Notes under the pieces: model-generated
What the model was told of the DNA's origin: nothing
Database searches by the model: none
Seen by the model: only the letters and a program-made list of their open reading frames with translations
NCBI GenBank assembly: GCA_015680685.1
Contig: MNCI01028318.1
Span: forward strand, 541,536 to 605,535
Length of the DNA: 64,000 bases
Direction: 5' to 3'
Source: Gnetum montanum
Taxonomy: Eukaryota > Streptophyta > Gnetopsida > Gnetales > Gnetaceae
Translations under genes and position numbers: made by a program
Shown here: piece after piece, positions 1 to 12,691 of the stretch
Layout of the letters: every line of letters starts with the position of its first letter
How positions within the stretch are numbered: position 1 is the stretch's first letter

Positions 1-362
1 ATGCGACCCCACAATGTTACTACCAAGCTCAAGAGTATTACAGGACTCCTTCTCTTTGGAGAGACACATCACATGCATTCCATCCTCTGAATCCATCCAC
101 CACTCTCACATTGATAGCTCCACTACCAGCCACTCCAGCGATGCAAGGGGAACTCCCCACTCAACTGCAACAACACAATGCTACAAGAGCTGTAAACCTT
201 TAACCCACTACTAGTTCTGACAACCGTACAAGGAGAAGACCTTTCTTCAGAACCAACATTCCAAACAAGCTCTCACAACCACAAGCAGTTGAACCTCCGA
301 ACGTTCCTCCATAAAATAAGGCTTCAGAGCTCCTTTCAAATCAACAACAAAGCTCAACACAC
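1..362 (+). pseudogene. Element E gag, C-terminal remnant
   Basis: Low-complexity Ser/Thr/Pro/Gln-rich coding remnant directly upstream of the protease, in the place where the other copies carry the C-terminal tail of gag after the zinc finger. One open stretch runs 14-214 and then hits a stop; the rest is broken. The finger itself would lie outside the window. The assignment rests on position and composition and on resemblance to the matching part of C, not on a conserved motif. Confidence 0.5.
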
Positions 363-1110
363 ATGGTTATGTTAACACATGCCATCACTAACTGGATCAA
401 GGAGGGCCACCTTCCCAGGAAATCCTCTAATCTTGGAAGTCCCTTGATTTATCTCCAAGTTGCTAGGAATGAACCTTGTAAAGCTCTTCTAGACTCAAGT
501 TCCAGAGTCAACTTGATATCACAAGAAATGTATAAAGCCTGGAACCTACATCTGCTAAAGAAGAGAAATATCCACTTAGAGCTGGCTGACCAATCCATCA
601 CTATTCCCTTGGGACTAGTGGAGGACATCATTACCACTGTGTGTGGTTGGTCATACCCAGTTGATTTCCTAGTGATACAAGTTAACAATGATAAGGGGGA
701 CTTCCCAATAATAATGAGAAGGGAATGGCTAGCTACCATGAATGCATGCCTAGGAATCTGCAATCTTTCCTGGAAATATCTAAGGAAAACACTTGTGGAA
801 AGATCGAGAAGAAGAAAGTTCCATGCATCACATACAGTGATACAGGGTGTGATTACAGACATGAATGTTTAGCATTACCTGCATGCAACCGGTATGCACC
901 AGAGGTTAACATAGAAATTTTCCTATATGTAGTAACCACACAACAAGAAAACACCCAGTGGTTGACATCTAATCAAGAGAGCATCTCACCAATATGCATG
1001 GAACTAACTGGGGGACCAAATTGCACTCATGTCAAAAGCACAGATACATTGGAGCAAGAGCGTCGCCAACTTCCAACCCTTAACCTGAAAACATCAATTG
1101 GAAGAAGTTG
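363..1110 (+). pseudogene. Element E retropepsin-like aspartic protease and linker
   Basis: The 169-residue open frame at 363-872 holds a retroviral-type aspartic protease. The catalytic triad region reads LLDSSSRVNLIS (the usual form is LLDSGSxVNLI), so the active-site Gly is replaced by Ser. The second half has FPIIMRREWLATMNA, matching the PIILGRPWLAT block of plant Gypsy proteases. After a frameshift near 780 the pol frame continues in another phase with KVPCITYSDTG and a region like the B copy at 22,030-22,400. It then stops before RT. The protease would have cleaved the Gag-Pol polyprotein. A pseudogene, through the frameshift and the altered active site. Confidence 0.8.
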
Positions 1111-1170
1111 GACACTTCTAAAAAATTCAAACAAGCGCTCACTATTTCAGATCTCTCCCTTTCAATTCAA

Positions 1171-1185
1171 TCATGGGGGAGATGG
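1171..1185 (+). other. Internal polypurine box PPT1 of element E
   Basis: TCATGGGGGAGATGG, identical in core to the box that follows integrase in B (minus strand, 9,793-9,815). In E it follows the protease almost directly, so it marks the right edge of the RT-to-integrase deletion. A second-strand priming role is inferred from composition only. Confidence 0.6.
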
Positions 1186-1199
1186 CCACCTATGCTGAT

Positions 1200-3053
1200 C
1201 ATTTGAAGCCCTCGGTTTCTTTTTAAGTTTTTTTTTACACATTTTTGTTTTACGAATTTCTTTAACTTTTCTTATTTTTGTTTTACAACAGCATTTATAC
1301 TCTTTCATTTCTTTGGATGTTTGTTTATTTTGTTTGATTCGTCACCTAATGAGTGCTCCTGATGGTGGTATGAACTGTATTCCACTAATTGCTAATGTTT
1401 GGTTTTTACCTTAAGTTATGATGTTGATGCTAAGGTATGGTTGTTTTGATATAACAGGAAATGAGTCCATGTCATTCATACATCCATGAATTTCTATGAT
1501 CTCTTTTGGCTTGGAATTGTATAGCCCTCTTTCTTAAACACTAAGAACTATCAATGAATCAGTGACTGGGCATTTCTCAAACTAAGGAATGACTCAAGGA
1601 CTGAAAAGGGTGGGGCTTCAATGGAACTTGATGCATTTGTGCTAGCCATTCTCTTAAGTTCTTGGATATTTTCTTTTTTATTCTCTCGTACCATTCCAAT
1701 GTTGCTCAATTATCAGGAATTTTAGCTAATAAAAATAATAAGTCTTTGCATGGTGTGGTTCTCACACAAAAAAAATAGTGAGAATTCAAAGCACACCCCT
1801 TAGATGCAATAATCATCTGGGCTACAAGCACTAGTTATGGAACTAAGAAAACATGTTCCCTCTAACTAAGGCCCTTCTCGCTTCCTACCTTCTCCTCTTT
1901 CATTCGTCAGAATGGTGGTGGATCTTTGAAGGAGGCATTCTTGTTACTTCAAGTGGATGGATCGGCCAAATGTATTAATGCAAAGTCACTGGATGTGGAT
2001 TTTTTGAGGCCGGATTTGGAATGAGATCTACTAAGTCACATTAACCATTAACACACAAGGGGTTGTACACCACCTTGTTCTTGAGACTCCATTTCATTCT
2101 CCTCTTTCCATCCTTCTTTCTCCATTTTCACCTCATTGTCGGTTGTATTAATAGTCCATATTTTGGTTGATGCATCATTTTCTTTTTGGTAAACTCTTGT
2201 GGTTAAGAATTTAACTTTTATTTCCAAATGAAATTTCTAGAGCCTATGGACTCTTTGAATGTGAGATTGTCAAGGCCTTAAGGGCATGAGCCTACTATGG
2301 GGAGGACCCATTGGCATTCCTATTTGGTGCATCCATTAATTTTTTTCCTTTAAACATTTCTGCAATCACCATTTATTTTGTTCATCTCCATCTTTGACAT
2401 CCATTTTATCGGTGTTGTCATTGTTTTTTTTTCTCCATATTTCTTATCACTTATCTTTTCCCATTCTATCGTTACTGAAGGTTTTCTCTCAGTCATGAGG
2501 GTCCCAATCCAATTTTTTTGATTTTCTCCTAAACCCTACATCTTGGGTAATCACCAGTATTATATCTCCAGATCCATATTAACCATATCACAACTCAGCT
2601 AATGGACCTTACACTGAGGCAAGGTATTAACTACATTGTGATTCATTTACCCTTGCTAATATCATACTGTGTTGTGTGTGTAGATGGAAATCATACAACA
2701 ACCGATTGGACCTGGAGGAAACACTTGAAACGGACTAGTGCTAAAAAAGTTATGTAAGGAACAAAATTGATGATGCACTTATGGATGGACAATGAAAAGC
2801 ATAATCCTAGCGTTGACAACAATAGACTTCTCCTTTTCTCTCTCTATCCTCTCTTCTCTCTCAGCTACCAAATAAGACTGGATGTCAAATGTGTATAGTG
2901 TTCGCTCTTGTTGTCATGAACACTAAATTTTGTCATGTATTGTAATGATGATCCATTTACATGTCACCCCATCTACCATTAGTGTCATTCAATTCAATAA
3001 TCCCATACCTTCCCAATATTTTGTAAGGAACTACAGGACAAGTTTTCATTCAG
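1200..3053 (+). other. Element E non-coding spacer
   Basis: No supportable gene. Blocks match the spacers of A, B and D in reverse orientation: a GGTGTGGTTCTCAC block near 1,754 and the run CAAAGCACACCCCTTAGA near 1,788, whose reverse complement is seen at 9,120-9,140 and 3,920. A TCATGAGGGTCCC box near 2,495 resembles the other polypurine boxes. The ORF X remnant seen in A, B and C at this place is absent. Confidence 0.55.
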
Positions 3054-3064
3054 TCATGGGGGTA
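3054..3064 (+). other. Polypurine tract (PPT2) of element E
   Basis: TCATGGGGGTA immediately abuts the TGATGA start of the 3' LTR. The same sequence in reverse stands beside the 3' LTRs of A (12,692) and B (5,983). This is the expected second-strand primer site. Confidence 0.8.
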
Positions 3065-3867
3065 TGATGAGCTGCGATATTGCATCAGCCGCGATATCGC
3101 GTCGACCCCTGCGATATCACGTACATGATATCATAGCCCTTCACCAGTTCTATAAATAAGAGGCAGCTTTCCCTTGTTTCTCAATCTAGATTTAGACCCT
3201 TAGCTAAACTCTGGTAGTTTACAATTCTAGAGATAGAATAATTTCCATGTGCCTACAGTAGGAGTGTCAAAGTGAATGGATCTTTATTCGAGAAAATTGT
3301 ACTTGAGAATACATTTGTGTACGACAATAAAGATGAACTTTCTAATAAACCTTACAGTACATGGACTAAGCTAAATAGGACTTAATTACTATTGAATGTT
3401 TAAATGCTTTCTTAGAAAATTAATCTCTCTCAACCCTTTACTCTCCTAGTTAAGTGATATCAGTATGACCTCTTTGAGCACATGTGTGATGCTTGGTAAC
3501 CTAGTAACAAGTAGCATTAGGTAATCCCAGTACCATTGCACTGGTTCAAGTTATGTGCAGCAAGTAGGAATAGATACTAGTGCTAGGATGATTAGAACTT
3601 AGTTAGTGAATAGTTAGTCACTTAGTCTCTTCACCCTTCCCTCTTAGCATAAGACATTAAAAAGATAAAAGACATAAAAATCACATACCTCAAACTTACT
3701 TAACCATACAACCATGACAATACAAGTAAGTTTGGGAAGATAATGATTGATTAACCTTAAGTGTTCCATTATGGCACGTAAGCACTTAGTCCTTGGAGTT
3801 CAACTAGATCACGCTTGAGACGCTCGTATTCATATGGTTGAGTGTAGGGGTACCTCGCCACTCATCA
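3065..3867 (+). repeat. 3' LTR of element E
   Basis: About 803 bp from TGATGAGCTGCG to CTCATCA. U3 starts with several palindromic GATATC motifs (3,078-3,133), followed by a TATA box, TATAAATA, near 3,151. The 3' end, with GGGGTACCTCGCCACTCATCA, matches the ends of the LTRs of A, B and D in reverse. Immediately right of it D continues (CATACAAAATG...), which fixes the insertion point. Confidence 0.85.
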
Positions 3868-5033
3868 CATACAAAATGATAGAGTGTGCATAACTAGTGA
3901 TTATAGCTCATTATTATTTCTAAGGGGTGTGCTTTGAATTTTCATTATTTTTTTATTTTTTATTTTATGTTTTTTCCTTTTTTTATTTGGGTTATAAAAT
4001 AATTTTTTTTTTTTTGAAATGGGAACCACACCATGCCAAGAGAAAGATTCCTTCTTATTGGTTGATGGAGGAATGATGATACATTCCAAGAGAAGTTATA
4101 AACCACATGAAGGAAGTTAAGAAGAGAACCCAATGAGTTCCTTGGAGATCACATCCTTTGCCATTTCCACTTGGTAATTCCCTCTTTCTTCAAGGTATAA
4201 CGATCATTGATGAATTTTAGTTTCATAAAAGAAGAACCAAATTGTTTCCATGATAAAGACCTTTTATTCAGAGAACTAGAGGGATGGATGAGGTGGTCTC
4301 ACTATTTTACATAATTACTTACCCAATCATCTTGATATCATAGCACAAAAACCCAACACACAGCATCGAATCTGCATCATGACTTGGAAATATTATTAAC
4401 AAAAACATAAAATACATTCAAAAAAAATAAAGAGAATGACTAAAGAAAAAAGAAAAATATTAAAAATATATAAAGAAAAAAAATATTAAGAAATAGAAAA
4501 CATATGAAGAATTAGAAAATTTTGAAAGAAATAGGAAAATAATAAAAAATTGTAAAAAAAAGGTGAAAAACACTTATTAGTTCTTGAATTAGGATGGAGC
4601 CTCTCACCTAGGACTAATCCTATGGCTGCACATTCAAGAGGTGGACCATACAATCCCTTAGTTATACACCATTGATTTCCCTTCTATCATCGTTACTAAC
4701 TTAAGTAATTGTGTGGTAGCATATTTAACATTGGTGATAGTCTTTTTTAGATCATTTGGAGATGTATCTTCATCTAGACTTGAAGGTATTTCAATTTTTG
4801 GAGGTCCATTTATGTTTGATTTTTTTTTTAATTCCCAAGTCTTTGTATTTAATATCCTTTTTTGATGTATATTCAAAGTGTAAGATATATGCATCTAACT
4901 CTGTTTGGTTCATTTTTTTATGTCTACAACTAATAAGTGGATCAGTTGCCTCCATGAATCTTTGAAACAATTTTATATTCTCATTTTTAAACCATTGGGT
5001 TTCTTCTAGTTTAGTGGCTACTACATAGATTGA
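3868..5033 (-). mobile_element. Element D, left segment (spacer, PPT1-like box, end of gag)
   Basis: Minus-strand Gypsy sequence trapped between E and B. 3,900-3,945 matches the spacer start of A and B (TCTAAGGGGTGTGCTTTGAA). 4,400-4,565 is the A-rich block that also occurs in A, B and C. A degenerate polypurine box lies near 4,592-4,620. 4,985-5,033 matches A at 17,790, where gag ends. A 78-codon frame at 4,658-4,894 (minus) has no recognised domain. As in A, gag lies straight next to PPT1, so RT, RNase H and integrase are missing. D resumes at 26,239. Confidence 0.7.
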
Positions 5034-5982
5034 TGATGAGTGGCAAGGTACCCCTACGCAAAACTATACAAATCATAGAGTGTTCATGCATGATTCGGTC
5101 GAATTTTGTGAACAATATAGTTTTTGGTGCACTAGTCTTCTAGGAAGTGAATCTTGCCTTAACCTCATTTGTTGTCTTCCTAATTAGACTTGTGACGTAC
5201 ACTAGTATGGTTAAGTGTAATTAAGGCATTTGATCTTTATCATACTGTATTTTATGGTTTTGGTATTTAAAAAGAGATAAAGTAATTGGATCAACTAATT
5301 TAATTTAACTAATGAACTAGTATCTAAGTAGTCCTAACATAAGCATCCAGTCCCAATTTCCACACACATCCTAAACCCACATATCCACTAATGGGTTACC
5401 AAGTGCTACACTACTAGGTGTACCAAGTAATAACACTATTAGGATTACTAAGCGAATACGTGTTATGATCAAAGCTATCGTACTTATGTGTTTAATCTAT
5501 CTAGCTTATCTTGCTTAATTACTTCATTAGCTTAATTACTAGAAAATATTTAATAAATAATTAAAAACATAATTACATAAATAAAATATTTAATTTTTCC
5601 AGAATGCTACAAGGTTTATTAGAAAGATCAATTTTATTGCCACATATACTATCATGCTTAGGTATAACAATGTTCAAATAATGATCTGTACACTCAATGA
5701 CTCCTGCTATGGGCACTTGGGAAAAATATTCTAACTTTCAAATAGATAAATTGCAAGAGAGTTGCTACTACTATGAGAATTCCTTGCCATAAATATGGCT
5801 GGTGGATTATATCTATAAACTAAGATAGACCCCTGTGTCGATGGGGCTATGTTGATGCAATTGACTACATTGACGAGGCCTTGTTAATAGGGCCTAGTTG
5901 ATCGGGCTACATCGATGCAATAGACTTCATTGATGGGGCTTTGTTGATAGGGCGTAGTTAGTCTGAGAAACTAAAACTCATA
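5034..5982 (-). repeat. 3' LTR of element B
   Basis: About 949 bp, recognised by alignment with 25,303-26,238. Shared blocks include TTTTTGGTG near 5,120, the TATGGTTAAGTGTAATTAAG run near 5,206 and an AT-rich R/U5 around 5,500. The U3 side (5,830-5,960) carries repeated GATGGGGC/GATGCAAT-type words. Preceded by target duplication ATTGA and followed by the polypurine tract. Confidence 0.85.
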
Positions 5983-5996
5983 TACCCCCATGATTG
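5983..5996 (-). other. Polypurine tract (PPT2) of element B
   Basis: TACCCCCATGATTG on the plus strand (CAATCATGGGGGTA on the element strand), directly beside the 3' LTR and equal to the PPT2 of A and E. Confidence 0.78.
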
Positions 5997-5999
5997 AGG

Positions 6000-7960
6000 A
6001 CAAGGATTCATTTTCTTGCCAAGTCTGCATCAAGTCCTTTCATACTACATGATTTTTAGCTTCTGCTATGGATTGATTAAAGACCACTATTACCATTTCT
6101 TCCTCAACCTACGTAAGTTATTCTTAAAGCTGTTGGAAAGCATCATCTCATGTTAATGCAGGGTTGATAAGAGCAGGGTCGGTAATTTGGGTATGTAATT
6201 CAAAAAATTTCCATAACTAAGAATTGATTATGTGCTTGAGCTATTTCATGTTTCCCTTCCAAGATGAGGCACTTGTTCTTTGCCTCCAGCAACTTTGACA
6301 AGGTTGCAATGATGGTATCCAAAAAATCAAAGATATCCAAAATTGATTGGCCAGTTCCTACTAGTTGGTCTAGTAGTTCTTCATGCTAGGCTCCATTTAA
6401 TCTTTCATTGATTATTCCTATAGATTCCTACACATATATTAGTTTAGAAACATCTAGTTTATGTGTTGCAAGTGCATTTAAATCCTTAGCGACTTGATTA
6501 GTAATGATCTCTATAGCTATCTCTTGCCCCTAGTGCTACATCACTACTACGGTTGCCTCCTCAGCCTCCTCCAAGAGCACTATAAAGGAAGTGAAATTTC
6601 TAGAGATTTTTGGAAATATATGATGCTAAGAGAGAGACACCATCACCTCTCAAGCACTTGGATTTGACATTACAAGTAACTACATTTATTGAATAGACAA
6701 CATTGATCCACCTCCCTCCTTCTAGCTGATTGTATGAGCCACTTCCTTGAGGTGACTCATGGCTGATCTGTACATAGATGGATCTCCACCACTAATTCCT
6801 ACTTGCTACTCTCATCGTTGTAAGAGCTACTCTCAAAAAATTTTCATGCATTCAACTGTAGTGCAAGCCTCTAGTGTTTTCTCATGAGTAGGTGGTGGAG
6901 GTGGACATTACTGCACCTCTTCTATGATTGTGGTAGGTGTCTTATCCTTCATCATCTAAGTGTATCACTTGCATAGTAGACTATTCGTATCCTTTTGCAT
7001 AGTTTTTTGATCAAGGGAAGGGCAAGGTCTTTCTTCCATGTTCATTTTTCTTGAAGTGCTTTTCTATCTCTAGATAGATTAGTTATGGAAGATTTCTTAG
7101 ATATCTATTGTTTAAAGTAGTGCATGATTGGGTAGTGAAGGCTATCACCTTATTGGACCTCACTGTTTAATTAAGGTGGTAGGCTACTATCTTAAAATAG
7201 ACTCAATCCACTAGTGTGAGTGCACCAACTCATTGTGGCCAATCCCATAACACCATTGCATCCACTCCTTCTTTGCTTTAGGGTTGTCTTGTGTTGACAA
7301 CTTTACCAACTATGTTCTTATGTTTGGTAGCCCAAGGACTTGTGCAATGGCCTTCACTGAGTAGGACACTTGGATGTCCTTTATTTTCATAGCAGATCTT
7401 GCTTTCTTGTTATTCCATAAGAGATACATTTCTCCCATGTTCTACTTTCCATTGGAAGTGATGATTGGCCATATGGGAGAGGCTTGTAGTTCAGTTCTAA
7501 CATCTTCTAGAGCTTGTTCAAGGAATGCTCTAAAATTCAGTTCTTGAAGAACTAAGTATTGGACGTCACAACTTCCAGTTATGTCAAGATAGGCCTATGT
7601 CAATGTGAGTTTCAATCTAGGTATAGGGCTTGGCACTTCACCTCGCTATGAATGTTTAGATGTGGCTGCCTCTTTGGGAATCTATTGGATAGATTCCACC
7701 TTAGCCTCATCTTTGAGAAGTTCTATTGCATGGATTTCCTCAGCCTATTCTTGGCCATGTTCTCGTTAGCCTCTTCCTCCTCTAGGTCACTTCTCCTATG
7801 GTTGTGATGTTCCCTCCTCCTATGGTCTCTTCCATTTTGGTGCCATTTACAGTTACACATAATAATGAATTAGTAATTATTATGTAGCTTAGAATGATTG
7901 GAATACCTTATCTCATGAGGGGATTACATTTGGCTAAGGTGTGATTATGGCTGAATAGAT
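6000..7960 (-). pseudogene. Element B ORF X remnant (unknown function)
   Basis: Decayed coding-like DNA between the spacer and PPT2. The stretch 7,430-7,560 aligns by eye with the better preserved ORF X of A (15,240-15,440). No open frame above 60 codons survives. ORF X is not gag, protease, RT, RNase H or integrase, since all of those are accounted for elsewhere in B. An Athila-type env-like position is the obvious comparison, but I see no signal peptide or membrane anchor. Confidence 0.45.
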
Positions 7961-9792
7961 TAAGTAGTTAATTATTAATTTAATCTTTGGTTTACTGAAG
8001 TTGTTGAAAGGGTTAAATTCTCAAAAATTAATAAGTTAATAACATTTATTGCTTAACCCTTTAGGGGAGTTAAAAAATTTTTGAAAAAATTATCATCAAA
8101 ACCTTGGGGTTTGCTACCCCCATAACTAAAATCTTACCTTTGATAATTATAGAATTGAAGAATAGGGTGATTTAGATAAATGGTGTGAGAGTTATAAGCT
8201 CGGGAAGGTTTTGGGCTTTGAAAATTGCAAAATATCCTTGGCATTATGGACCAAATGTGAAAAATTTCTACATGTTTGATGGTATTTATTGTATTTTTGT
8301 ACTATGTTGATGGGGCCTTGTCGATGTAGTTATTGACCATTGTTGACTTTCATTGACTTGGTCAAAACTTGAAAATCATAAAGAGATTTTGAATGAAATT
8401 AGGGTCAAATAGAAGCCCAAAAAACCACAAACATGATGAAAATGTAAGGAGAAGATGTTGAAGTCCCAAAAATTAAGAAAATTAGATAGCATGGTAAAAA
8501 TGGGATGGAAAATGAGAGTTCAAGGACCACAAAGTAGTGTGCACAATGGAATATGCGAAAGATAGAATTGTGTCGAAGGTAAGGGACCTAGCTAACTAAA
8601 CTAAGAGATATGCAACTGGGTCCTTTCCATAGTAGGCTCATGCCCTTGTTAGCCTTGCATAACTACAATTAAGGAGTCCATGAGACCCATAGTTGATTAA
8701 TGGTCATGAAAAGTTAAGGACCAACCAAAAAGAATATGTCCAAGAATTTCAACATGTCAAACTAAGACATTAAACATAACATAGAAACTGATAGTGAGGT
8801 GAGGTATGGTAGCATAGATGGATGACTAAGAAGATGAAATAGAATCCCAAATTGAGGTCATAAGAAGTCCCATGTGAAATATGTTTTTAAAATGACCTAA
8901 GCAGATCCATCCTTAGTGCATACCAAAATTAGCCTCTTTCGGTGACTTCACATTACCACTCCAAGACCAATTGATCCACTCAAGACACAAGAGTGCTTCC
9001 ATTTCTAAAAAGAGAAGTAGAAAGTGAGAGAGAAAGGGCCTTAGTTATAGGGAACCTTCAAGCATGGGTGCATGTATTTTTAGTTCCATAACTAGTGCTT
9101 GTAGCTTGTTTATTTGTCTAAGGGGTGTGCTTTGAATTCCCATCATTTTTTTGAATGGAAACAACACCATGTAGAGACTTTATTTAACTTCATATTAGTG
9201 GTTGGAATGGAATGATAAGAAGTTCATGAAAAACACCCAAGAACTTAAGTAAGAAAAAGGGTATAAGAAGTATTGAGTCTCTTAGAAGTCACACCCTCTA
9301 CAAACCTTTGAATCTTTTCCAATTCTGGAACTAGCAAAGTCACCAATTGATTAAAAATTTCTTTAATGGAAGGGACCTCAAACTTCCAGAACAAGAAAAA
9401 TCATAGAGTTTATTGAGTGGGAAAATGACATGGACTCACTACCTATTCCATGAAAAATAAACCATGTCATAGTCATCAGACATCAAAATTCAAAAATAGA
9501 AACTAGACATTGACAATCACAACATTAAGCACAAACCATCATTAGTAAATAGCAACAGTGGCACTATGTCCTATAGTAATAAAGCACTTTTATTAGAAAA
9601 AATAATGAAAAGTCACACTTAAAAAAAATAAGGTAAAATATATAAGAAAGTGTAAAATAATAAAAATAATTTAAAGGTACTAACAATGGTGCAAAATTAA
9701 AAAAAAATTTGTAAAATAAATAACTTGTAAAATCAAAAATGTGGAAAAAAAAGTAAAAAAAAAATGAGAATCCATATGGATCATTAGCACAG
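7961..9792 (-). other. Element B spacer with polypurine-like box and U3-like motif
   Basis: Non-coding. From right to left: the A-rich block (9,590-9,760), the CTAAGGGGTGTGCTTTGAAT block (9,119), a conserved TAGGCTCATGCCC block near 8,632, then 8,296-8,350 with ATGTTGATGGGGCCTTGTCG, which repeats words from B's own LTR (5,830-5,960), then a polypurine-like box CTACCCCCATAACTAA at 8,114-8,129. The open frame at 9,564-9,857 is an artefact of the A-rich block. Confidence 0.6.
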
Positions 9793-9815
9793 ATGGCCAT
9801 CTCCCCCATGACTAA
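9793..9815 (-). other. Internal polypurine box PPT1 of element B
   Basis: Plus strand ATGGCCATCTCCCCCATGAC; on the element strand it contains TCATGGGGGAGATGGCCAT, matching E at 1,171. It lies just after the integrase remnant. Confidence 0.6.
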
Positions 9816-9879
9816 GATAGAAAAAGGAGATCTGAAAAATGGAATGTGGTTGTCCATTTGTTGAGGTGGTAGTTACACT

Positions 9880-11090
9880 GGCTTATCTTAGCTGTAGGAA
9901 AGGTTTTACTTGTTGGATGTCCATCAAATGCTTTTTATTTAGGATTTTAAGTTTTTAGATTAACATGGCACCATAGGAAAAGGTTTGAACAATTATATAA
10001 GGTTCCTCCAACAATGTTTGGAATTTTATTTTCTAGGATACAAGTGTGGGGTTCCAATAGAGAACCTTATCACCTCATTGAAATGTTACTTTTCATATTT
10101 TGCGTTCATGATGTTTCTTGTTGAATTCCTTGTGCACCTCATTTAAAGATAAGACCACTAGTTGATTTTCATCAAGGACATTTAGGTTGATCAATCTTTC
10201 TTTCTGTGCTAGAGTTAGGTTAAGATCTAGATCACAGGCTATTGAGAGTATACAGAGCTTGGACTAGATTGGGAGCATTGAAATTTTTCTATACACTAAC
10301 TCATAGCGAGAGTAGTCAATACAGAATTTCCATGTTGAGCAATAGGCCTAGAGGGAATTGTTGAGTTTGGTGCTCCAATCTCTCCTATATTTGCTTATGG
10401 TTCTTGTTAAGATCCTTATGATCTCTCAATTAGTTACCTCTACTTGACCATTGGCTTGAGGGTGGTAGGATGTTAATTTATGTTCAACCCCCAAGTGTTG
10501 CATCAATTTTTTAAAAGTGTCACTTGTGAAATGAGTTCCATTATCAAAAATTAGTGTATGTGGCATTCCAAACTTGTTTACAGCATTTTCTTATAAAAAT
10601 CTAGTAGTAGTGGAAGATGTACAATCAGTAACAGTTGCTACTTCTACCCATTTTGTGTAGTAGTTGACTACTATGATGATATACACCTTTCCATTGGACA
10701 TGGATGTGATGGAACCCATGAAGTCAATGCCCTATATGTCAAAAGGCTTTAGTGGTTAAATCCACTGTTAAGGATCTTCCATTTGAGCAGTCATCCCATC
10801 ATCTTATTGACAATGTTAATAAGATCAAACAAAGTAGTGGGCATCGCTAATGATTATAGCCCAATAGTATCTTTCCATTAAGATTTTTATGGCCATGTGT
10901 CTCCCTACATAGTGGCCTCTACTAGGCCCTATATGAGCTTCCTAGAGAACGCACAGTTGATCTTCATTAGGGATACACCAATAATTAGGCCATATGCACA
11001 TACCTTGTAGAGGTTTCCATTCATTTCTATGAAGTTTTTGGCCTAATGAAGAAATTTTTTCTTCTTTTTGAAGTCAAGATCTTGTGGAAT
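9880..11090 (-). pseudogene. Element B integrase remnant
   Basis: Stop-ridden translation on the minus strand keeps the order of a Gypsy integrase: an HHCC-side region near 10,880, then a catalytic-core remnant with TSWVPSHPCPMERCI (near 10,720) followed by STTTQNG (10,660, from the YFTKW block) and a region like FGIPHTLIFDNGTHF around 10,520-10,570. C-terminal region to about 9,900. The enzyme would insert the cDNA copy into the genome. Not functional. Confidence 0.65.
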
Positions 11091-11640
11091 CTCCTAAGTC
11101 AGAAGATAAATAAGAATGCCATTGTACCATGTTGTTTCTACAAGCATTTGGTCTCTTATTTCTCCTATAAGTTCATCTAGAAATTGATCAAAGAATAGGC
11201 TCTCCTCCTCTTTAGTATCCCATATTAAGTGAGAGAGATGGTTAGTGATCACATTTTTTATCCCTTTTTGATCTATCATTATAATATTGAATTCCTACAA
11301 GATCACAAGCCACCATATGATACGAGGGCTTATCGTTGGCTTGTTTATGAAGAAGTGGATTGCATTGTAGTTCTTGTGCATAAATACTTTGTAGCCAAGT
11401 ACATAGTGCCTAAACGTTTTAAGATCATACACCACTTCCATTAGTCATTTCTCCATAGTGGTATAATTTAATTGTGATCCCATAATGCTTCAACTTGCAT
11501 AGTGGATGTAGTATGGACATTTATTATCATCCAATTCCATGAGCAAAGCTCTTAGGACATAGTTAGATGAATCTATCATGATGTGGAATGGTTTGGACTA
11601 GTTTGGTACTTGTAGAATTAGTGTTTCTATAAGTTTTTCC
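11091..11640 (-). pseudogene. Element B RNase H and connection remnant
   Basis: Minus-strand frame 11,094-11,279 begins MIDQKGIKNVITNHLSHLI, which is the D-x-K-G-x-x-N-x-x-x-D-H-L-S-R-L block ending plant Gypsy RNase H (final Asp of the DHLSRL motif changed to Asn). The part between 11,280 and 11,640 contains the upstream RNase H blocks with several stops. RNase H would remove RNA from the RNA/DNA hybrid. Confidence 0.7.
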
Positions 11641-11828
11641 TTTAATTATTAGAATTCTTGTTCACATTCCCTAGTCTAGATGAAAGGTGCATCTTTCTTT
11701 GTAAGATCTAGCAATGGTTTTGCAATCTTAGAGAAATTCTCCATAAATTGTTAGCAGTAGCCAATGTGTCTAAGGAATGAATGAATGTCTTTAATGGTTT
11801 CTATTTGGTGGTTTATTCCTTGGATAAT
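11641..11828 (-). pseudogene. Element B reverse transcriptase, downstream piece
   Basis: C-terminal RT palm/thumb remnant on the minus strand: the region near 11,760-11,820 corresponds to the FLGHxGYYRRFI block, here GYC*QFMENFSKI with a stop. It is cut at 11,828 by insertion of A; the upstream piece resumes at 21,046. Confidence 0.65.
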
Positions 11829-12691
11829 TGATGAGCGATGAGGTACCCCTATGCTCAACCATACAAATACGAGTGTGTATGCATGATTTGGTTAAACTTC
11901 ATAGACAAACTAGTTATGACACCTAGATAGTTACACATTGATTGCAGTTCATTGTCTTCCCACCTAGACTAGTATTTGCTTTGTTACATATGTTTTATTC
12001 CAAAGTGAGGTGTATGATGTGGTTTCTAATGCTATGCTACTCCTAGAGATAGTTGAAAATAATTCTAGTTAAGCTAATAGACAATGGGAAATAAAACCTG
12101 AACTAGCCTAAGTGCAATGAGCGTCTATCCTTAATCATCCGTATGAATCTTGGACCTCATGCACTACCTTTGGGATTACCAAGCACACGTTATTCAAATC
12201 ACTACTAGATACGCTAATGGGTTATCAAGTAGTTACACTTGAACATTCATGATTAAGACGTACTCATTTACCATTTAACAATAGAAATAGTAAATGATGA
12301 TAAAATAAATATTAACTAAGAAAGAAATAAATAATAATTCAAAAATTAAATAATTAAACAATTAAAAAATAATTGAATGCTACAATGATTGGGTAATTGT
12401 GATCTTTATTGCTGATTGTGTATGTGTCCAAGTATGTCACACTCTAACAAAGGTTTTGTATAATTACAAACATCACACTGTGAGCATGCACTGAAAACTA
12501 TTTCAAAACTGACAAAAAGACTCTACTCAAAGAATTAACAATTGACCCCCTTCCTATGTGCCTAAATGCTATATTTATAGGCCTACATAGGAATCATGAA
12601 ATTGTGTATTCAATATTGTTATCTAGGCTACAATATCACATACCCAATATCAAGGATCTGATATTGGGACCTAACAAACCATAATTCATCA
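11829..12691 (-). repeat. 3' LTR of element A
   Basis: About 863 bp with terminal TGATGA/TCATCA. TATA box TATAAATAT on the minus strand near 12,571, with GATATT/GATATC-type words upstream (12,600-12,670). Aligns throughout with 20,186-21,040. Confidence 0.88.

Larger units (their letters stand above)
1..3867 (+). mobile_element. Element E: Ty3/Gypsy retrotransposon, 3' part, pol-less
   Basis: Plus-strand member of the Athila/Tat-like family, cut by the window edge. Visible order: gag C-terminus, protease, a first polypurine box (1,171), a long non-coding spacer, the LTR-proximal polypurine tract (3,054) and a 3' LTR. RT, RNase H and integrase are absent: the reading breaks off soon after the protease linker and resumes at the polypurine box that follows integrase in B. 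It is inserted in D, whose sequence resumes at 3,868 in minus orientation. The extra ORF X of A, B and C is also missing. The left target duplication lies outside the window. Confidence 0.82.

Noticed and set aside
9564-9857. 97-codon minus-strand frame, Phe/Tyr-rich
   Set aside because: It is translated from the A-rich non-coding block shared by A, B, C and D; low-complexity Phe/Tyr composition, not protein-like.
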